Below, in pieces: positions 36,350-45,173 of a stretch of 64,000 bases of DNA; position 1 is the stretch's first letter; each line of letters starts with the position of its first letter. Position numbers and translations under genes: made by a program. Under the pieces are notes generated by a model, which ran no database searches, was not told the DNA's origin, and was given only the letters and a program-made list of their open reading frames with translations. Location of the stretch: the NCBI RefSeq assembly GCF_018263925.1, contig NZ_JAEVHF010000010.1, positions 93,458 through 157,457 on the forward strand, written 5' to 3'. This DNA comes from Kistimonas asteriae. Its GTDB lineage: Bacteria; Pseudomonadota; Gammaproteobacteria; Pseudomonadales; Endozoicomonadaceae.

Positions 36350-36358
36350 TGCTATACT
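36350..36358 (+). promoter_or_regulatory. Extended -10 promoter of the partner-switching operon
   Basis: TGCTATACT fits the extended -10 form TGnTATAAT with one mismatch; the -35 region (AATTTT) is weak. It lies about 95 bases before the response-regulator start, and a strong AGGAGG at 36395-36400 is in the leader. Confidence 0.5.
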
Positions 36359-36452
36359 GACAGTGTTTTAATGCATTCTTGAGCCTGCTGCTACAGGAGG
36401 TGGTGGCAGGTTTGATACGGGTAATAGCCAACATTCGGAGTCGGCGAAGTAT

Positions 36453-37646
36453 ATGGATATTCTGATTGCCGAAGATGCGAGGGATCAACGCCTCCTGTTG
36501 TCCACCTTCATACGAAAGCTAGGTCATACTGCGCACGAAGCAGAAGATGGCCGTGAAGCGCTTGCCTGCCTTGAAAAGAATCCTCAGATTCGTGTTGTGA
36601 TCAGTGACTGGATGATGCCGGAAATGGACGGGATCGAGCTGTGCAAGACGATCCGTGATCAGGATATGGGGCATTATGTTTACTTTATATTGCTGACCGG
36701 CAACCAGGATCATGATGCGGTCGTGCAGGGCATGAGTATCGGGGCCGATGATTTCCTGCACAAGCCTGTCAATTTTCGTGAGCTGGAAGCGCGCATGAAG
36801 GCAGGACTTCGTATCATTGAGCTTGAGCGTAAGCTTGAAGAGCGCAATGAAGAACTGGCAAAAGCATTCGAGACGATTAAGAAAGACCTGGAATCCGCCG
36901 CCAATACCCAGGCTGAACTCCTGGTGCAACCGACAACCATTGATGCCGTCAGTTTTGACTGGTTTTTCAAGCCCAGCAAAATCATTGGCGGTGATATGTT
37001 CGGCTACTTTGCCCTGAGCGATGAGCATGTCGCGTTTTATCAACTGGATGTGGCAGGGCATGGCATCCCATCGGCGCTGTTCTCGTTTACCCTGAATAAC
37101 CTGATGGGGGATACCACCAGCAAGACATCCCTGCTCAGGGAAGAAACCGTTGATGCGCCGTACTACCGCATACTGGAGCCTCATGAAGTGGTGAGTCGCC
37201 TCAATGACCGTTTCCAGACGTCGGTGGAAAGCATGCTGTATTTTACCATGGTCTACGGTGTCATCCATACGCCAACCGGGAAGTTGACCATCAGTCATGC
37301 CGGGCATCCGCCGTCCATGTGGATGCGGCCTGCGACCAGTGATGCGCATTTCGTCGAGGGAGGCGGAGTACCTGTTGGAATGATACCGGGCATGGCCTAT
37401 GACACCCAGCAGATGCAGCTGTCACCCGGTGACCGGTTATTTCTTTATTCTGATGGCATTATCGAATGTGAGAACCGTCAGGGAGAAATGTTCGGCAAAG
37501 ACAAGTTGAAAACCCTGCTGAAAGAATCACAGACATTGCCGATTAAGGACATGATTGAGGCCGTTCAGGTTCAGATTGAAGGGTGGCAGGGCAACGATCA
37601 GTTTGAGGACGATGTCACCTATCTGGTGGTGGAATGGAAGCCCTGA
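36453..37646 (+). CDS. Response regulator-PP2C phosphatase fusion (RsbU/HsbR-like)
   Basis: A 397-residue signalling protein. The N-terminal receiver domain (1-120) has the phosphorylated Asp52 in ISDWMMPEMDG, with Lys in FLHKPVN. A coiled-coil linker (about 120-155) leads to a SpoIIE/PP2C phosphatase (about 170-395) with GGDMFGYF, DVAGHGIPSALF, SHAGHPPSMW and FEDDVTYLVV. Phosphorylation by an unseen histidine kinase should switch the phosphatase that reactivates the STAS protein encoded 29 bases downstream. No histidine kinase gene lies beside it. HsbR of Pseudomonas has the same first two domains. Confidence 0.93.
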   Translation: MDILIAEDARDQRLLLSTFIRKLGHTAHEAEDGREALACLEKNPQIRVVISDWMMPEMDGIELCKTIRDQDMGHYVYFILLTGNQDHDAVVQGMSIGADDFLHKPVNFRELEARMKAGLRIIELERKLEERNEELAKAFETIKKDLESAANTQAELLVQPTTIDAVSFDWFFKPSKIIGGDMFGYFALSDEHVAFYQLDVAGHGIPSALFSFTLNNLMGDTTSKTSLLREETVDAPYYRILEPHEVVSRLNDRFQTSVESMLYFTMVYGVIHTPTGKLTISHAGHPPSMWMRPATSDAHFVEGGGVPVGMIPGMAYDTQQMQLSPGDRLFLYSDGIIECENRQGEMFGKDKLKTLLKESQTLPIKDMIEAVQVQIEGWQGNDQFEDDVTYLVVEWKP

Positions 37647-37675
37647 CGGAGACGGGTTAAAAAAGGAGCTGGAGT

Positions 37676-38005
37676 ATGGGGTATAAAACCAGGCAGGAGG
37701 GCGATACAACCGTTGTCACGGTAGAGGAAAGTCGCCTGGATGCGAGCCTTGCCGGAGGATTCAAGGATTTCATGGTCGATTTAATAGATGCCGGCAACAT
37801 GGATTTTGTTATCGATATCTCAGGCGTCAGCTTTATGGATAGTAGCGGTCTCGGGGCGGTTGTAGCAGCGCTCAAGCAGGTGGGATCTAACGGCAGTGTA
37901 AAACTGGCAGGGCCTCAGAAAGCGGTCAGCGACCTCTTTGATCTGACATGCATGGATCGTATTTTTAAAATTTATGCTACTGTTGATGAAGCGTTGAACG
38001 CGTAA
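37676..38005 (+). CDS. STAS-domain anti-sigma factor antagonist
   Basis: A 109-residue single STAS domain of the SpoIIAA/RsbV/HsbA type. The phosphorylation site is Ser56/Ser57 in FMDSSGLGAV, after the conserved strand VIDISGVSF. The unphosphorylated form would bind the kinase/anti-sigma partner. AGGAG before ATG 37676 is strong. It lies between its presumed phosphatase and kinase genes, so the whole switch is encoded here. Confidence 0.93.
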   Translation: MGYKTRQEGDTTVVTVEESRLDASLAGGFKDFMVDLIDAGNMDFVIDISGVSFMDSSGLGAVVAALKQVGSNGSVKLAGPQKAVSDLFDLTCMDRIFKIYATVDEALNA

Positions 38006-38035
38006 GTATTAAAACAAGAGAAAAGGCAGGTTTGC

Positions 38036-38476
38036 ATGGAACCGCGAACCCAGACAATACAGCTGCTCATTGATAGTCGACTGGAAGACACTGTTCTGGT
38101 CGCCATGGCAATACGTGGCCTTTGTGCGATGACGGGTTTAACCGCCGAAGAAGTCAACCGTGTCGAGCTCTGTGTCGTTGAAATCACCAATAACGCGATT
38201 GAGCATGCTTACAGCAGTGCTTTGGGGAATGCTGTAGAGGTCGTGATTAATCTCAGCACTGATGAGCTGGAGATTGTGGTCAGTGACTGGGGGCAGGCAA
38301 TGGCCGCTGTTCAAAGTAGTGGTATGTCAGATCTGCAGCATTTAACCGCTGCAGATCCTGAGAGTTGGAGTTGCAGCGGTCGGGGTCTTAACATCGTTGA
38401 GCAATTAATGGACGATGTCAGTTATATTTCATCGGATGGCAAAAACAGCTTCTATATGAGTAAAAACCTCAATTAA
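38036..38476 (+). CDS. Serine kinase/anti-sigma factor, RsbW/SpoIIAB-like ATPase
   Basis: A 146-residue GHKL ATPase. The N box is ELCVVEITNNAIEHAY (about 42-57), D-x-G is in VVSDWGQAM, and the G box is GRGLNIVEQLMDDVSY near 120. Such proteins phosphorylate the STAS antagonist and, when it is phosphorylated, bind a sigma factor or other target. The target is not visible here: no sigma gene is adjacent. The protein is the third member of the operon, 30 bases after the STAS gene. Confidence 0.92.
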   Translation: MEPRTQTIQLLIDSRLEDTVLVAMAIRGLCAMTGLTAEEVNRVELCVVEITNNAIEHAYSSALGNAVEVVINLSTDELEIVVSDWGQAMAAVQSSGMSDLQHLTAADPESWSCSGRGLNIVEQLMDDVSYISSDGKNSFYMSKNLN

Positions 38477-38517
38477 ACACTGTAAATTGCACGTCACAAT
38501 ATCAAATTCTGTAGTTA

Positions 38518-39435
38518 TCAAGCACCCTCACGCTTTAGCGTTTGCGTTTTGTCAGCGCTACTCTGTTTGACTTTCTTGGGTATTTCATAGGGCGTAATAG
38601 AGAGCAGAACAGCCAGTGACGGGCTATCAAAGTAATTGATGGTATCAAATTTTAGTCGGCGACTTTCTGCCATCAGTAAATTGCCGGTGTAATGAGTGTC
38701 TATAAGTGTCGCCAGACCGCCAGTGCGGGACAATGTCAGAAACGGTTGATTGTTTACAGGGGGTGCCAGCAGCTGATTGGTCAGTAACAATTTGTCGATT
38801 GGCAGGACTGGATTCAGGCGATTCAACCAGAGTTGTGGTGCGGCGTGGACAAAGCGGCGCGCGGAAAGCGTAATGATCCCTTCCAGCTGACTGTCATTGC
38901 CTACTTGCTGGCCGGCTTCGATATAAATGTGAGTCGGCTGACTATCCGGCTGCAGCGGCATGCGCCAGCTTGCCTGATAGAGCAGGCGATAATCGCGGCT
39001 GCGCCGGATGGAACCGGCTTCACTGTTCAGCTGTCTCAGGTTGTCGGGTAGCAGTATGAGAGGCTGTTTGGTGACGTTAGGGATTCTATCTAGAGGGGTA
39101 CGTTTGGCAGTGGCGGCATAGGTTGCCTCATCGATAGGGGACGGGCTATGGCGCTGCTGGGTAACCTGTGTTGGGGCAGGCAGGAATTTTTTGCTTACCG
39201 TCTGTTGCTGGACAGTGTAAAGCTTCACTGCATCCAGTGGGAAGCGGTGTTCGGCGACAGACGGCCAGCGTTCCGCAGAATCCATGGCCTTGTCCAGACG
39301 ACTGATCACCAGAACATCAACCTGGTACCAGTCTTCTTCATCGTTTGAAGAGGTCTGTTTGTCAGTGTTGGCGCTGGCACCTGTACCGAGAACGAGCAGC
39401 AGGCTGGTCAGCAAGAGTGTACGCAGTATCATCAT
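38518..39435 (-). CDS. csiV: CsiV family periplasmic protein
   Basis: A 305-residue exported protein with a signal peptide (about 1-22, ending GASA). The first mature strand WYQVDVLVISRLD is typical of the CsiV family (PF10972), and the C-terminal half ends with conserved strands around RRLKFDTINYFDSPSLAVLLSITPY. The family is known from E. coli-associated and Vibrio work as a peptidoglycan/outer-membrane-linked partner that lets LpoA activate the PBP1A synthase. It lies just after mfd on the same strand, the position of PA3003 in Pseudomonas. The family call is fairly sure; the LpoA partnership is assumed by homology. Confidence 0.75.
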   Translation of the reverse strand: MMILRTLLLTSLLLVLGTGASANTDKQTSSNDEEDWYQVDVLVISRLDKAMDSAERWPSVAEHRFPLDAVKLYTVQQQTVSKKFLPAPTQVTQQRHSPSPIDEATYAATAKRTPLDRIPNVTKQPLILLPDNLRQLNSEAGSIRRSRDYRLLYQASWRMPLQPDSQPTHIYIEAGQQVGNDSQLEGIITLSARRFVHAAPQLWLNRLNPVLPIDKLLLTNQLLAPPVNNQPFLTLSRTGGLATLIDTHYTGNLLMAESRRLKFDTINYFDSPSLAVLLSITPYEIPKKVKQSSADKTQTLKREGA

Positions 39436-39491
39436 TATGGCGATGTCACTTTTTGATAGTGTCTAACGTTGATTGCCAGTGACTCTCTCCG

Positions 39492-42400
39492 TCAGGCAGA
39501 CAGAGAGAGTTCTTCCAGCAGATTCTGTGTGATTTGCAGGCGTTGCTCAACCGTTTCCATGGATGTTGTGTATTTCAGGGTTGAAGCGCCCTGCAGGCGA
39601 TAGCGTTGAGGTTCACGCTGAACCATCCTGACCAGCTTCATTGGATCAACGTTAGGTGTCGTTGAAAAATCAATGGTGCCGGCCTTTTCACCGGTATCGA
39701 TTCGGCCAATCCCCAGCTTCTGTGCCAGCAGCTTGATCTCAGTTACCCGGAACAGGTATTTGACAGGATTTGGCAACAATCCAAAGCGGTCGATCATCTC
39801 CACCTGCAGCTCTCTCAGTGTTGCACTGTTTGAGGCGGAGGCTATCCGTTTATAGAGTACCAGACGGGTATGAACGTCGGGTATGTAGTCATCCGGGATG
39901 AGTGCAGGTAGGCGAAGGTTGATATCTGTGTGGGTGGCCAGCGGTTTCTCGGGGTCAGGTGTGCGGCCATGACGGATATCGTCGACGGCACGTTCCAGCA
40001 TCTCCATGTAGAGGGTAAAGCCGACGGTCTGGATCTGGCCGGACTGCTCGTCTCCCAGTAGTTCACCCGCACCCCGGATTTCCATGTCATGGGTGGCCAG
40101 TGTAAAGCCCATGCCCAGGTCGCCGGCCTGCTCAATGGCTTCGAGCCGTTTGACAGCATCTGCCGTCATGCTTCTGCGACTCGGTGTCATGAGATAAGCG
40201 TAAGCCTGGTGGTGCGAGCGTCCGACCCGGCCACGAAGCTGGTGCAGTTGCGCCAAGCCAAACTTGTCGGCACGATCGATGATGATGGTGTTAGCGCTGG
40301 GGATATCAATCCCGGTCTCAATGATCGTTGTACAGACGAGTACGTTGTGCCGTTTGTGGTAGAAATCCTGCATGACCTGCTCCAGCTCCCGTTCACGCAT
40401 CTGGCCGTGGCCAATGGCGACCCGGGCTTCAGGCAGCATCTCCTGAAGATCACTCGCAACCTTTTCAATCGTTTTGACTTCATTGTGCAGGTAGTAGACC
40501 TGGCCGCCACGCAGCAGTTCCCTGAGTATGGCTTCCTTTATCAGAATGCTGTCTGCTTCCCTGACAAAGGTTTTGACGGCGAGTCTTCGCGCTGGAGGCG
40601 TTGCAATGATGCTCAGATCACGCATATTCGCCATAGCCATGTTGAGGGTTCGGGGGATGGGGGTGGCGGTAAGCGTCAGTATGTCCACCTCTGCCCGGAG
40701 TGACTTGAGTTTTTCTTTCTGTCTGACACCAAAGCGGTGTTCTTCATCAATGATCAGTAACCCAAAATCTCTGAAGGTTGTATCTTCCTGCAGCAGCTTG
40801 TGGGTGCCGATGATAATGTCGATGGAACCTTCCGCGAGACCGTTTTTCAATTCGCTGATTTGCTTGGCGGTCTTGAAGCGGGACATGACTTCTACTTTGA
40901 CCGGCCAGTCGGCAAACCGGTCCCGGAAACTTTCAAAGTGCTGTTGGGCCAGTAGCGTGGTCGGTACGAGCACAGCGACCTGGCGACTGTTGTGAACGGC
41001 CATAAATGCGGCACGCATGGCGACTTCGGTTTTGCCAAAACCTACATCCCCACAGATCAGGCGATCCATCGGACGGTCTGCCATCATGTCACGAACCACT
41101 GCCTGAATGGAGACTTCCTGGTCCGGCGTTTCCTCAAAAGGAAAGGCAGAAGCAAAAATCTGGTAATCCGAGCCGGGGTCAGTACAGGCAAAACCGGACT
41201 GCGCTTCCCGGCGGGCATAGATATCCAGTAATTCGGCGGCTGCATCCCGGGCTTTTTCAGCGGCTTTCTGGCGCGCTTTACTCCATTGTTCTGTACCGAG
41301 ACGGCTGATAGGGGCTAGTTGATCATCGGCGCCGCTGTAGCGGGATACCAGGTGTAGCGACGATACCGGGACGTAAAGCTTGGCTTCGTCCGTATACTCA
41401 ATCGTCAAAAATTCCTGGGGCTGGTTATTGAGATCAATGGTTTGCAATCCCCGATAACGCCCAATGCCGTGGTCCAGGTGAACAACCGGCGCACCAAGGC
41501 TGAGTTCGCCAAGATTGCGAATGGCCAGATCGGTTTCATCAGTCGCACGTTTGCGGCGCCGACGTTGCATGACCTGGCCACCCAGTAACTGGGTTTCCGT
41601 TAATAGCAGGGTGTTGTCTTTATCCAGCCACAAGGCGGAATCAATGGGGGCTGTGGTAATGGCCAGTGAGGCATCGGATGACAGAAAATCATGCCAACCG
41701 GTCGTTGCCGCAGGGGCGATGCCATGGCGGCTCAGGAGTTCTGTCAGGTTTTCGCGTCGACCTGCAGATTCTGCACACAGAAGCACGCGGCTCGCATCAC
41801 ACATCAGGCCTTGCAATGCAGTGAGAGGTTCACTGGATTTGTGGTCAATTTCGACAACAGGTACTGCGCGAACAGGTAAGTCGTAATGGCCTGCCTTATT
41901 GGTGACTGGCTCATCTTCCAGTTGTATTCTCGGGAATGACTTGCACTGCCTGAACAGCTCTTCATCAGCGAGAAATATCTCGGCTGGTGGAAGGATCGGG
42001 CGTGAAGGATCCACTTTTCGGTTCTCGTAACGACTGTTCAGGTCATCCCGGAAATGGGTGACTGCCGGCTGGATGTCACCTGTGGTGATCAGCAGGGTGT
42101 TATCCGGCAGGTAGTCAAACAGAGAGGCTGTTTCCTTAAAAAACAGGGAAAGATAGTATTCGGCTCCCGGTGATGCCAGGCCACGACTCAAATCCAGGTA
42201 GAGGGGGCACTCACGGTAATCGACGTCGAAGCGACTGCGAAACGCCTGTTTGAAATGGGAGATGGCATCCGATGTCTGCGGATATTCCCGTGCAGGCAGC
42301 AGATGAATACGTTCGACCTGCTCAATAGAGCGCTGGGTTTCCGGATCAAAGGTCCTTAAGGTATCGATCTCATCATCGAACAGGTCAATCCGGAAGGGGG

Positions 42401-42941
42401 TGTTACTGCCCATGGGAAAGATATCGATGATAGAACCGCGCATGGCGTAATCGCCGTGTTCATACACCGTATCGACACAGTGATAACCTGCACTTTCCAG
42501 TATGTGTCGCTGCTTCTCGCGGTCAAATGCGTCGCCCGTTGCCAGTACCAGGCTGTTTCCCTCCAGGAAAGAGGTGGGAGGTGTTTTGTGCATCAGGGTG
42601 CTGGCGGCAACGATCAGGATGCCCCGGGATGCCCGTGGTAGCTTGTGCAGGGTGTGGAGGCGCTGGGAAATAATGTCCTGATGGGGGGAAAAGGTGTCGT
42701 AGGGCAGGGTTTCCCAGTCAGGGTAGGTCAGCAGGTCAAGCTGCTGAGTTGGGTCAATAAAAAAATCAAGTTCCCTGCGCAGGCGTTCGGCCTGCTCCTG
42801 GTCTGGCGTGATGATCAGGCTGAAACCGGCATGACGCTGGGCGGCATCGGCGACCGCGAGCGATAACGCCGCACCCTGTGCGTCTCCCCAGACCTGCTTG
42901 TCGCCGGGTTTGACCGGAAGCGGGAATGTGAACTGTGTCAT
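39492..42941 (-). CDS. mfd: Transcription-repair coupling factor Mfd
   Basis: A DNA translocase of 1149 residues that removes stalled RNA polymerase and recruits UvrA. ATG at 42939-42941 is favoured because AGG lies six bases upstream; the ATG at 42947 abuts it. Domain order: UvrB-homology module (about 1-340), RNA-polymerase interaction domain (about 480-550), translocase with Walker A GDVGFGKTEVAM, DEEHRFG, TLTATPIPRTL, the TRG motif region, and QLRGRVGRSHHQAYAYL, then the C-terminal D7 domain. It lies downstream of a divergent region shared with gap. Confidence 0.97.
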   Translation of the reverse strand: MTQFTFPLPVKPGDKQVWGDAQGAALSLAVADAAQRHAGFSLIITPDQEQAERLRRELDFFIDPTQQLDLLTYPDWETLPYDTFSPHQDIISQRLHTLHKLPRASRGILIVAASTLMHKTPPTSFLEGNSLVLATGDAFDREKQRHILESAGYHCVDTVYEHGDYAMRGSIIDIFPMGSNTPFRIDLFDDEIDTLRTFDPETQRSIEQVERIHLLPAREYPQTSDAISHFKQAFRSRFDVDYRECPLYLDLSRGLASPGAEYYLSLFFKETASLFDYLPDNTLLITTGDIQPAVTHFRDDLNSRYENRKVDPSRPILPPAEIFLADEELFRQCKSFPRIQLEDEPVTNKAGHYDLPVRAVPVVEIDHKSSEPLTALQGLMCDASRVLLCAESAGRRENLTELLSRHGIAPAATTGWHDFLSSDASLAITTAPIDSALWLDKDNTLLLTETQLLGGQVMQRRRRKRATDETDLAIRNLGELSLGAPVVHLDHGIGRYRGLQTIDLNNQPQEFLTIEYTDEAKLYVPVSSLHLVSRYSGADDQLAPISRLGTEQWSKARQKAAEKARDAAAELLDIYARREAQSGFACTDPGSDYQIFASAFPFEETPDQEVSIQAVVRDMMADRPMDRLICGDVGFGKTEVAMRAAFMAVHNSRQVAVLVPTTLLAQQHFESFRDRFADWPVKVEVMSRFKTAKQISELKNGLAEGSIDIIIGTHKLLQEDTTFRDFGLLIIDEEHRFGVRQKEKLKSLRAEVDILTLTATPIPRTLNMAMANMRDLSIIATPPARRLAVKTFVREADSILIKEAILRELLRGGQVYYLHNEVKTIEKVASDLQEMLPEARVAIGHGQMRERELEQVMQDFYHKRHNVLVCTTIIETGIDIPSANTIIIDRADKFGLAQLHQLRGRVGRSHHQAYAYLMTPSRRSMTADAVKRLEAIEQAGDLGMGFTLATHDMEIRGAGELLGDEQSGQIQTVGFTLYMEMLERAVDDIRHGRTPDPEKPLATHTDINLRLPALIPDDYIPDVHTRLVLYKRIASASNSATLRELQVEMIDRFGLLPNPVKYLFRVTEIKLLAQKLGIGRIDTGEKAGTIDFSTTPNVDPMKLVRMVQREPQRYRLQGASTLKYTTSMETVEQRLQITQNLLEELSLSA

Positions 42942-42983
42942 GAACATCCTGTAACGGCTGGATTCGGTAAAGTGCCGATTCTA

Positions 42984-43011
42984 GCAGGAAGGGAAAATCC
43001 CGTCCTCCTGC
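42984..43011. other. Hairpin in the mfd-gap divergent region
   Basis: GCAGGA/TCCTGC outer stem and GGGA/TCCC inner stem around AAA, with an asymmetric bulge. It lies about 40 bases upstream of mfd. No T-run follows on either strand. It may structure the mfd leader; the rest of the 285-base divergent region holds no gene I can support. Confidence 0.35.
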
Positions 43012-43232
43012 GTCGAAAACAAACAAAAAAGAACAGAAAAAGACGCTTTCGCACGATGGGTGTGTTGCGAAGTGTAAGCTGAATCGCGATAATGGCGGCG
43101 CGCTAACCCGAGTCGGTACCAGGGGGTCGTTGTATCATGGGCCGGGTCGGGGCCGATAAACAACAGCCATGGGCGAACAGGGGGTTTCCCGGGCGCTTCC
43201 TGGTTGTCTCGCTAGAGAATGCAGGTAACAGA

Positions 43233-44684
43233 GTGACTCAAGAGAAAATGCTTGATAGTTTCGCCGACTGGAAAGAACGTGAAGCCATGGCCGAGTCCAT
43301 GATTCCACTGGTTGGCAAACTGTACAGGGATCATAACGTTGTAACCTCTCTTTTTGGCCGCCCGATTATTAACCGTTCTGTTATTGATATCATCAAGGCT
43401 CACCGGTTTGTTCGTCAGGTTGAGCAGAATGGCCTCTCTGTCCGTGAAACCCTGCCGGTGCTGGAACAGTTGGCGACATTGAAGCTGGGCCCGTCCCGCA
43501 TTGATATTGGCAAGTTGGCCATGAAATTCAAGTCGCAGGATCAGTTTGCGGAATTGAATGATTTCCTGCGTGATGAGCTGAAAGATGTTCTGGGGGGAGA
43601 GCAGCCAGAATCTGAGAATGGTCAGGATGTGGTGCTGTATGGCTTTGGCCGGATTGGTCGCCTGATGGCACGTATTCTGATTGAGCGTGCGGGTGGCGGT
43701 GCGGGTCTCAACCTTAGGGCGATTGTTGTGCGTAATGGTGGTGCGGAGAATGATCTGGCCAAGCGGACCAGTCTGCTGCGTCGTGATTCAGTGCACGGTT
43801 CCTTCCGCGGTACTCTCAGCATTGATGAAGAGAATCAGTGCATCATTGCAAACGGCGTACGTATTCAGGTTATCTATTCCAATTCGCCGGATTCCATTGA
43901 TTACACCCAGTACGGCATCAATAGCGCCATAGTGGTCGACAATACCGGTAAATGGCGTGATGAAGAGGGGCTGGGCCTGCATCTGAAATGTCCCGGTGTG
44001 TCCCGTGTGGTTCTGACGGCACCCGGCAAAGGTGAAATGAAGAACATCGTTTATGGTGTGAACCATAACCTGATCAGTACGGATGACCGTATTGTGTCGG
44101 CCGCATCTTGCACGACCAACGCCATAACGCCGATCCTGAAAGCGCTACTGGACAAGTTTGGTATTGCCAATGGTCACGTTGAGACCGTGCATGCTTACAC
44201 CAATGATCAGAATCTCATTGATAACTACCACAAGGGTGATCGTCGCGGTCGTGCGGCTGCCCTGAATATGGTGGTTACTGAGACGGGAGCGGCGAAGGCG
44301 GTTTCCAAGGCCATCCCCGAGCTTAAGGGTAAGCTGACAGGGAATTCGATTCGGGTGCCGACACCGAATGTCTCTCTGGCGATCCTGAATCTGAACCTGG
44401 AAAGCAGCACCACGGTTGATGAACTCAACGATTATTTGCGGGAGTGTTCCCTGTACTCAGATCTGCAAAAGCAGATTGATTATGTGAAATCCCTTGAAGT
44501 GGTTTCCAGTGATTTCGTCGGTTCTCGTTATGCGGGAATTGTCGACGCTGAGGCAACCATCGTTGATGGTGATCGCTGTGTGCTGTATGTCTGGTATGAC
44601 AATGAGTTTGGTTACAGCTGCCAGGTGAATCGCATTCTTCAGCATATGGCGGGTGTCATGTATCCAGTGTTCCCGCACAGCTAA
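43233..44684 (+). CDS. gap: Glyceraldehyde-3-phosphate dehydrogenase with long N-terminal extension
   Basis: An NAD(P)-dependent enzyme converting glyceraldehyde 3-phosphate to 1,3-bisphosphoglycerate, 483 residues instead of about 335. The start is set at GTG 43233 (VTQEKMLDSF) with AGG seven bases upstream; the family PA3001 starts similarly, and ATG 43248 is the alternative. Residues 1-130 form a helical extension (SMIPLVGKLYRDHNVVTSLFG). The Rossmann motif YGFGRIGRLM begins near 136, and the catalytic Cys293 is in AASCTTNAITP. The long form usually serves gluconeogenesis in pseudomonads. It stands alone between mfd and nqrA. Confidence 0.93.
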   Translation: MTQEKMLDSFADWKEREAMAESMIPLVGKLYRDHNVVTSLFGRPIINRSVIDIIKAHRFVRQVEQNGLSVRETLPVLEQLATLKLGPSRIDIGKLAMKFKSQDQFAELNDFLRDELKDVLGGEQPESENGQDVVLYGFGRIGRLMARILIERAGGGAGLNLRAIVVRNGGAENDLAKRTSLLRRDSVHGSFRGTLSIDEENQCIIANGVRIQVIYSNSPDSIDYTQYGINSAIVVDNTGKWRDEEGLGLHLKCPGVSRVVLTAPGKGEMKNIVYGVNHNLISTDDRIVSAASCTTNAITPILKALLDKFGIANGHVETVHAYTNDQNLIDNYHKGDRRGRAAALNMVVTETGAAKAVSKAIPELKGKLTGNSIRVPTPNVSLAILNLNLESSTTVDELNDYLRECSLYSDLQKQIDYVKSLEVVSSDFVGSRYAGIVDAEATIVDGDRCVLYVWYDNEFGYSCQVNRILQHMAGVMYPVFPHS

Positions 44685-44713
44685 TTCCATCGCGTCATTT
44701 CTGCTTAATCCAG

Positions 44714-44749
44714 CCTGCTGGTGGTGAAAATACGGTCACTGCCAGCAGG
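44714..44749 (+). other. Hairpin after gap
   Basis: CCTGCTGG and CCAGCAGG make a perfect eight-pair stem, extended inside by GTGA/TCAC after a two-by-two internal loop. It starts 30 bases after the gap stop. No T-run follows, so it may block 3' exonucleases or help factor-dependent termination. Confidence 0.5.
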
Positions 44750-44921
44750 TCGGCTTCCATTCTGATTTTTTCTGCTTTACTTCAGTGTGATAAATCGTGA
44801 TTAGTGATAGCGTGTCTTGCTGGCGTTGATTGATCAATGCTGGAATGCGCGTTTCAGAAAAAATGCTGTACAGGGAATGTCGGCTTAATGGCATTACCAG
44901 CTATATGAGGAGCAAATCTGT

Positions 44922-45047
44922 ATGGCATATTGGCATAACGGTCATTATAATTCGCCCTTGGGATTTCAGGGGAACACTATTCGGAATAATCGATCGCTAA
45001 CTAGACGATCGTTGTTCCTTCAAGTCGTAGACTCCCCCTATACCTGA
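44922..45047 (+). CDS. Candidate 41-residue small protein upstream of nqrA
   Basis: ATG 44922 is preceded by AGGAG at 44908-44912, nine bases away. The product (MAYWHNGHYNSPLGFQ at the N-terminus, ending LFLQVVDSPYT) is polar and basic in the middle (NNRSLTRRS), with no membrane helix. I recognise no family. The good initiation context favours translation, either as a small protein or as a leader affecting nqr expression; chance is not excluded. Confidence 0.3.
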   Translation: MAYWHNGHYNSPLGFQGNTIRNNRSLTRRSLFLQVVDSPYT

Positions 45048-45173
45048 AAGTGAAATTAGAACGGGCACAGGCCTGCACGGGGCGGATATAACATCATAAT
45101 CAAGCTTCCGTCCTGCCAGTCACCTGGAGAAAGGTTTTCCTTCACCTTGCATGCAACCGGTTAGGCGAAACGT

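Larger units (their letters stand above)
44685..45173 (+). other. Region between gap and nqrA
   Basis: About 490 bases with a hairpin at the start, a 41-codon frame with a good ribosome-binding site (44922-45047) and two CGATCG palindromes nine bases apart (44991-44996, 45006-45011). The nqr promoter must lie here, but I see no strong pair of -35/-10 hexamers. Nothing resembles a tRNA or a known riboswitch. Confidence 0.5.

Noticed and set aside
36400..36470. Short GTG-start frame after AGGAGG overlapping the response-regulator start
   Set aside because: The GTG codons are too close to the AGGAGG to be used efficiently, and the frame is only about 20 codons long.
44991..45011. Two CGATCG palindromes before nqrA as a PsrA operator
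   Set aside because: The CGATCG core also occurs in the psrA operator, but the defining CAAAC and GTTTG arms are missing.
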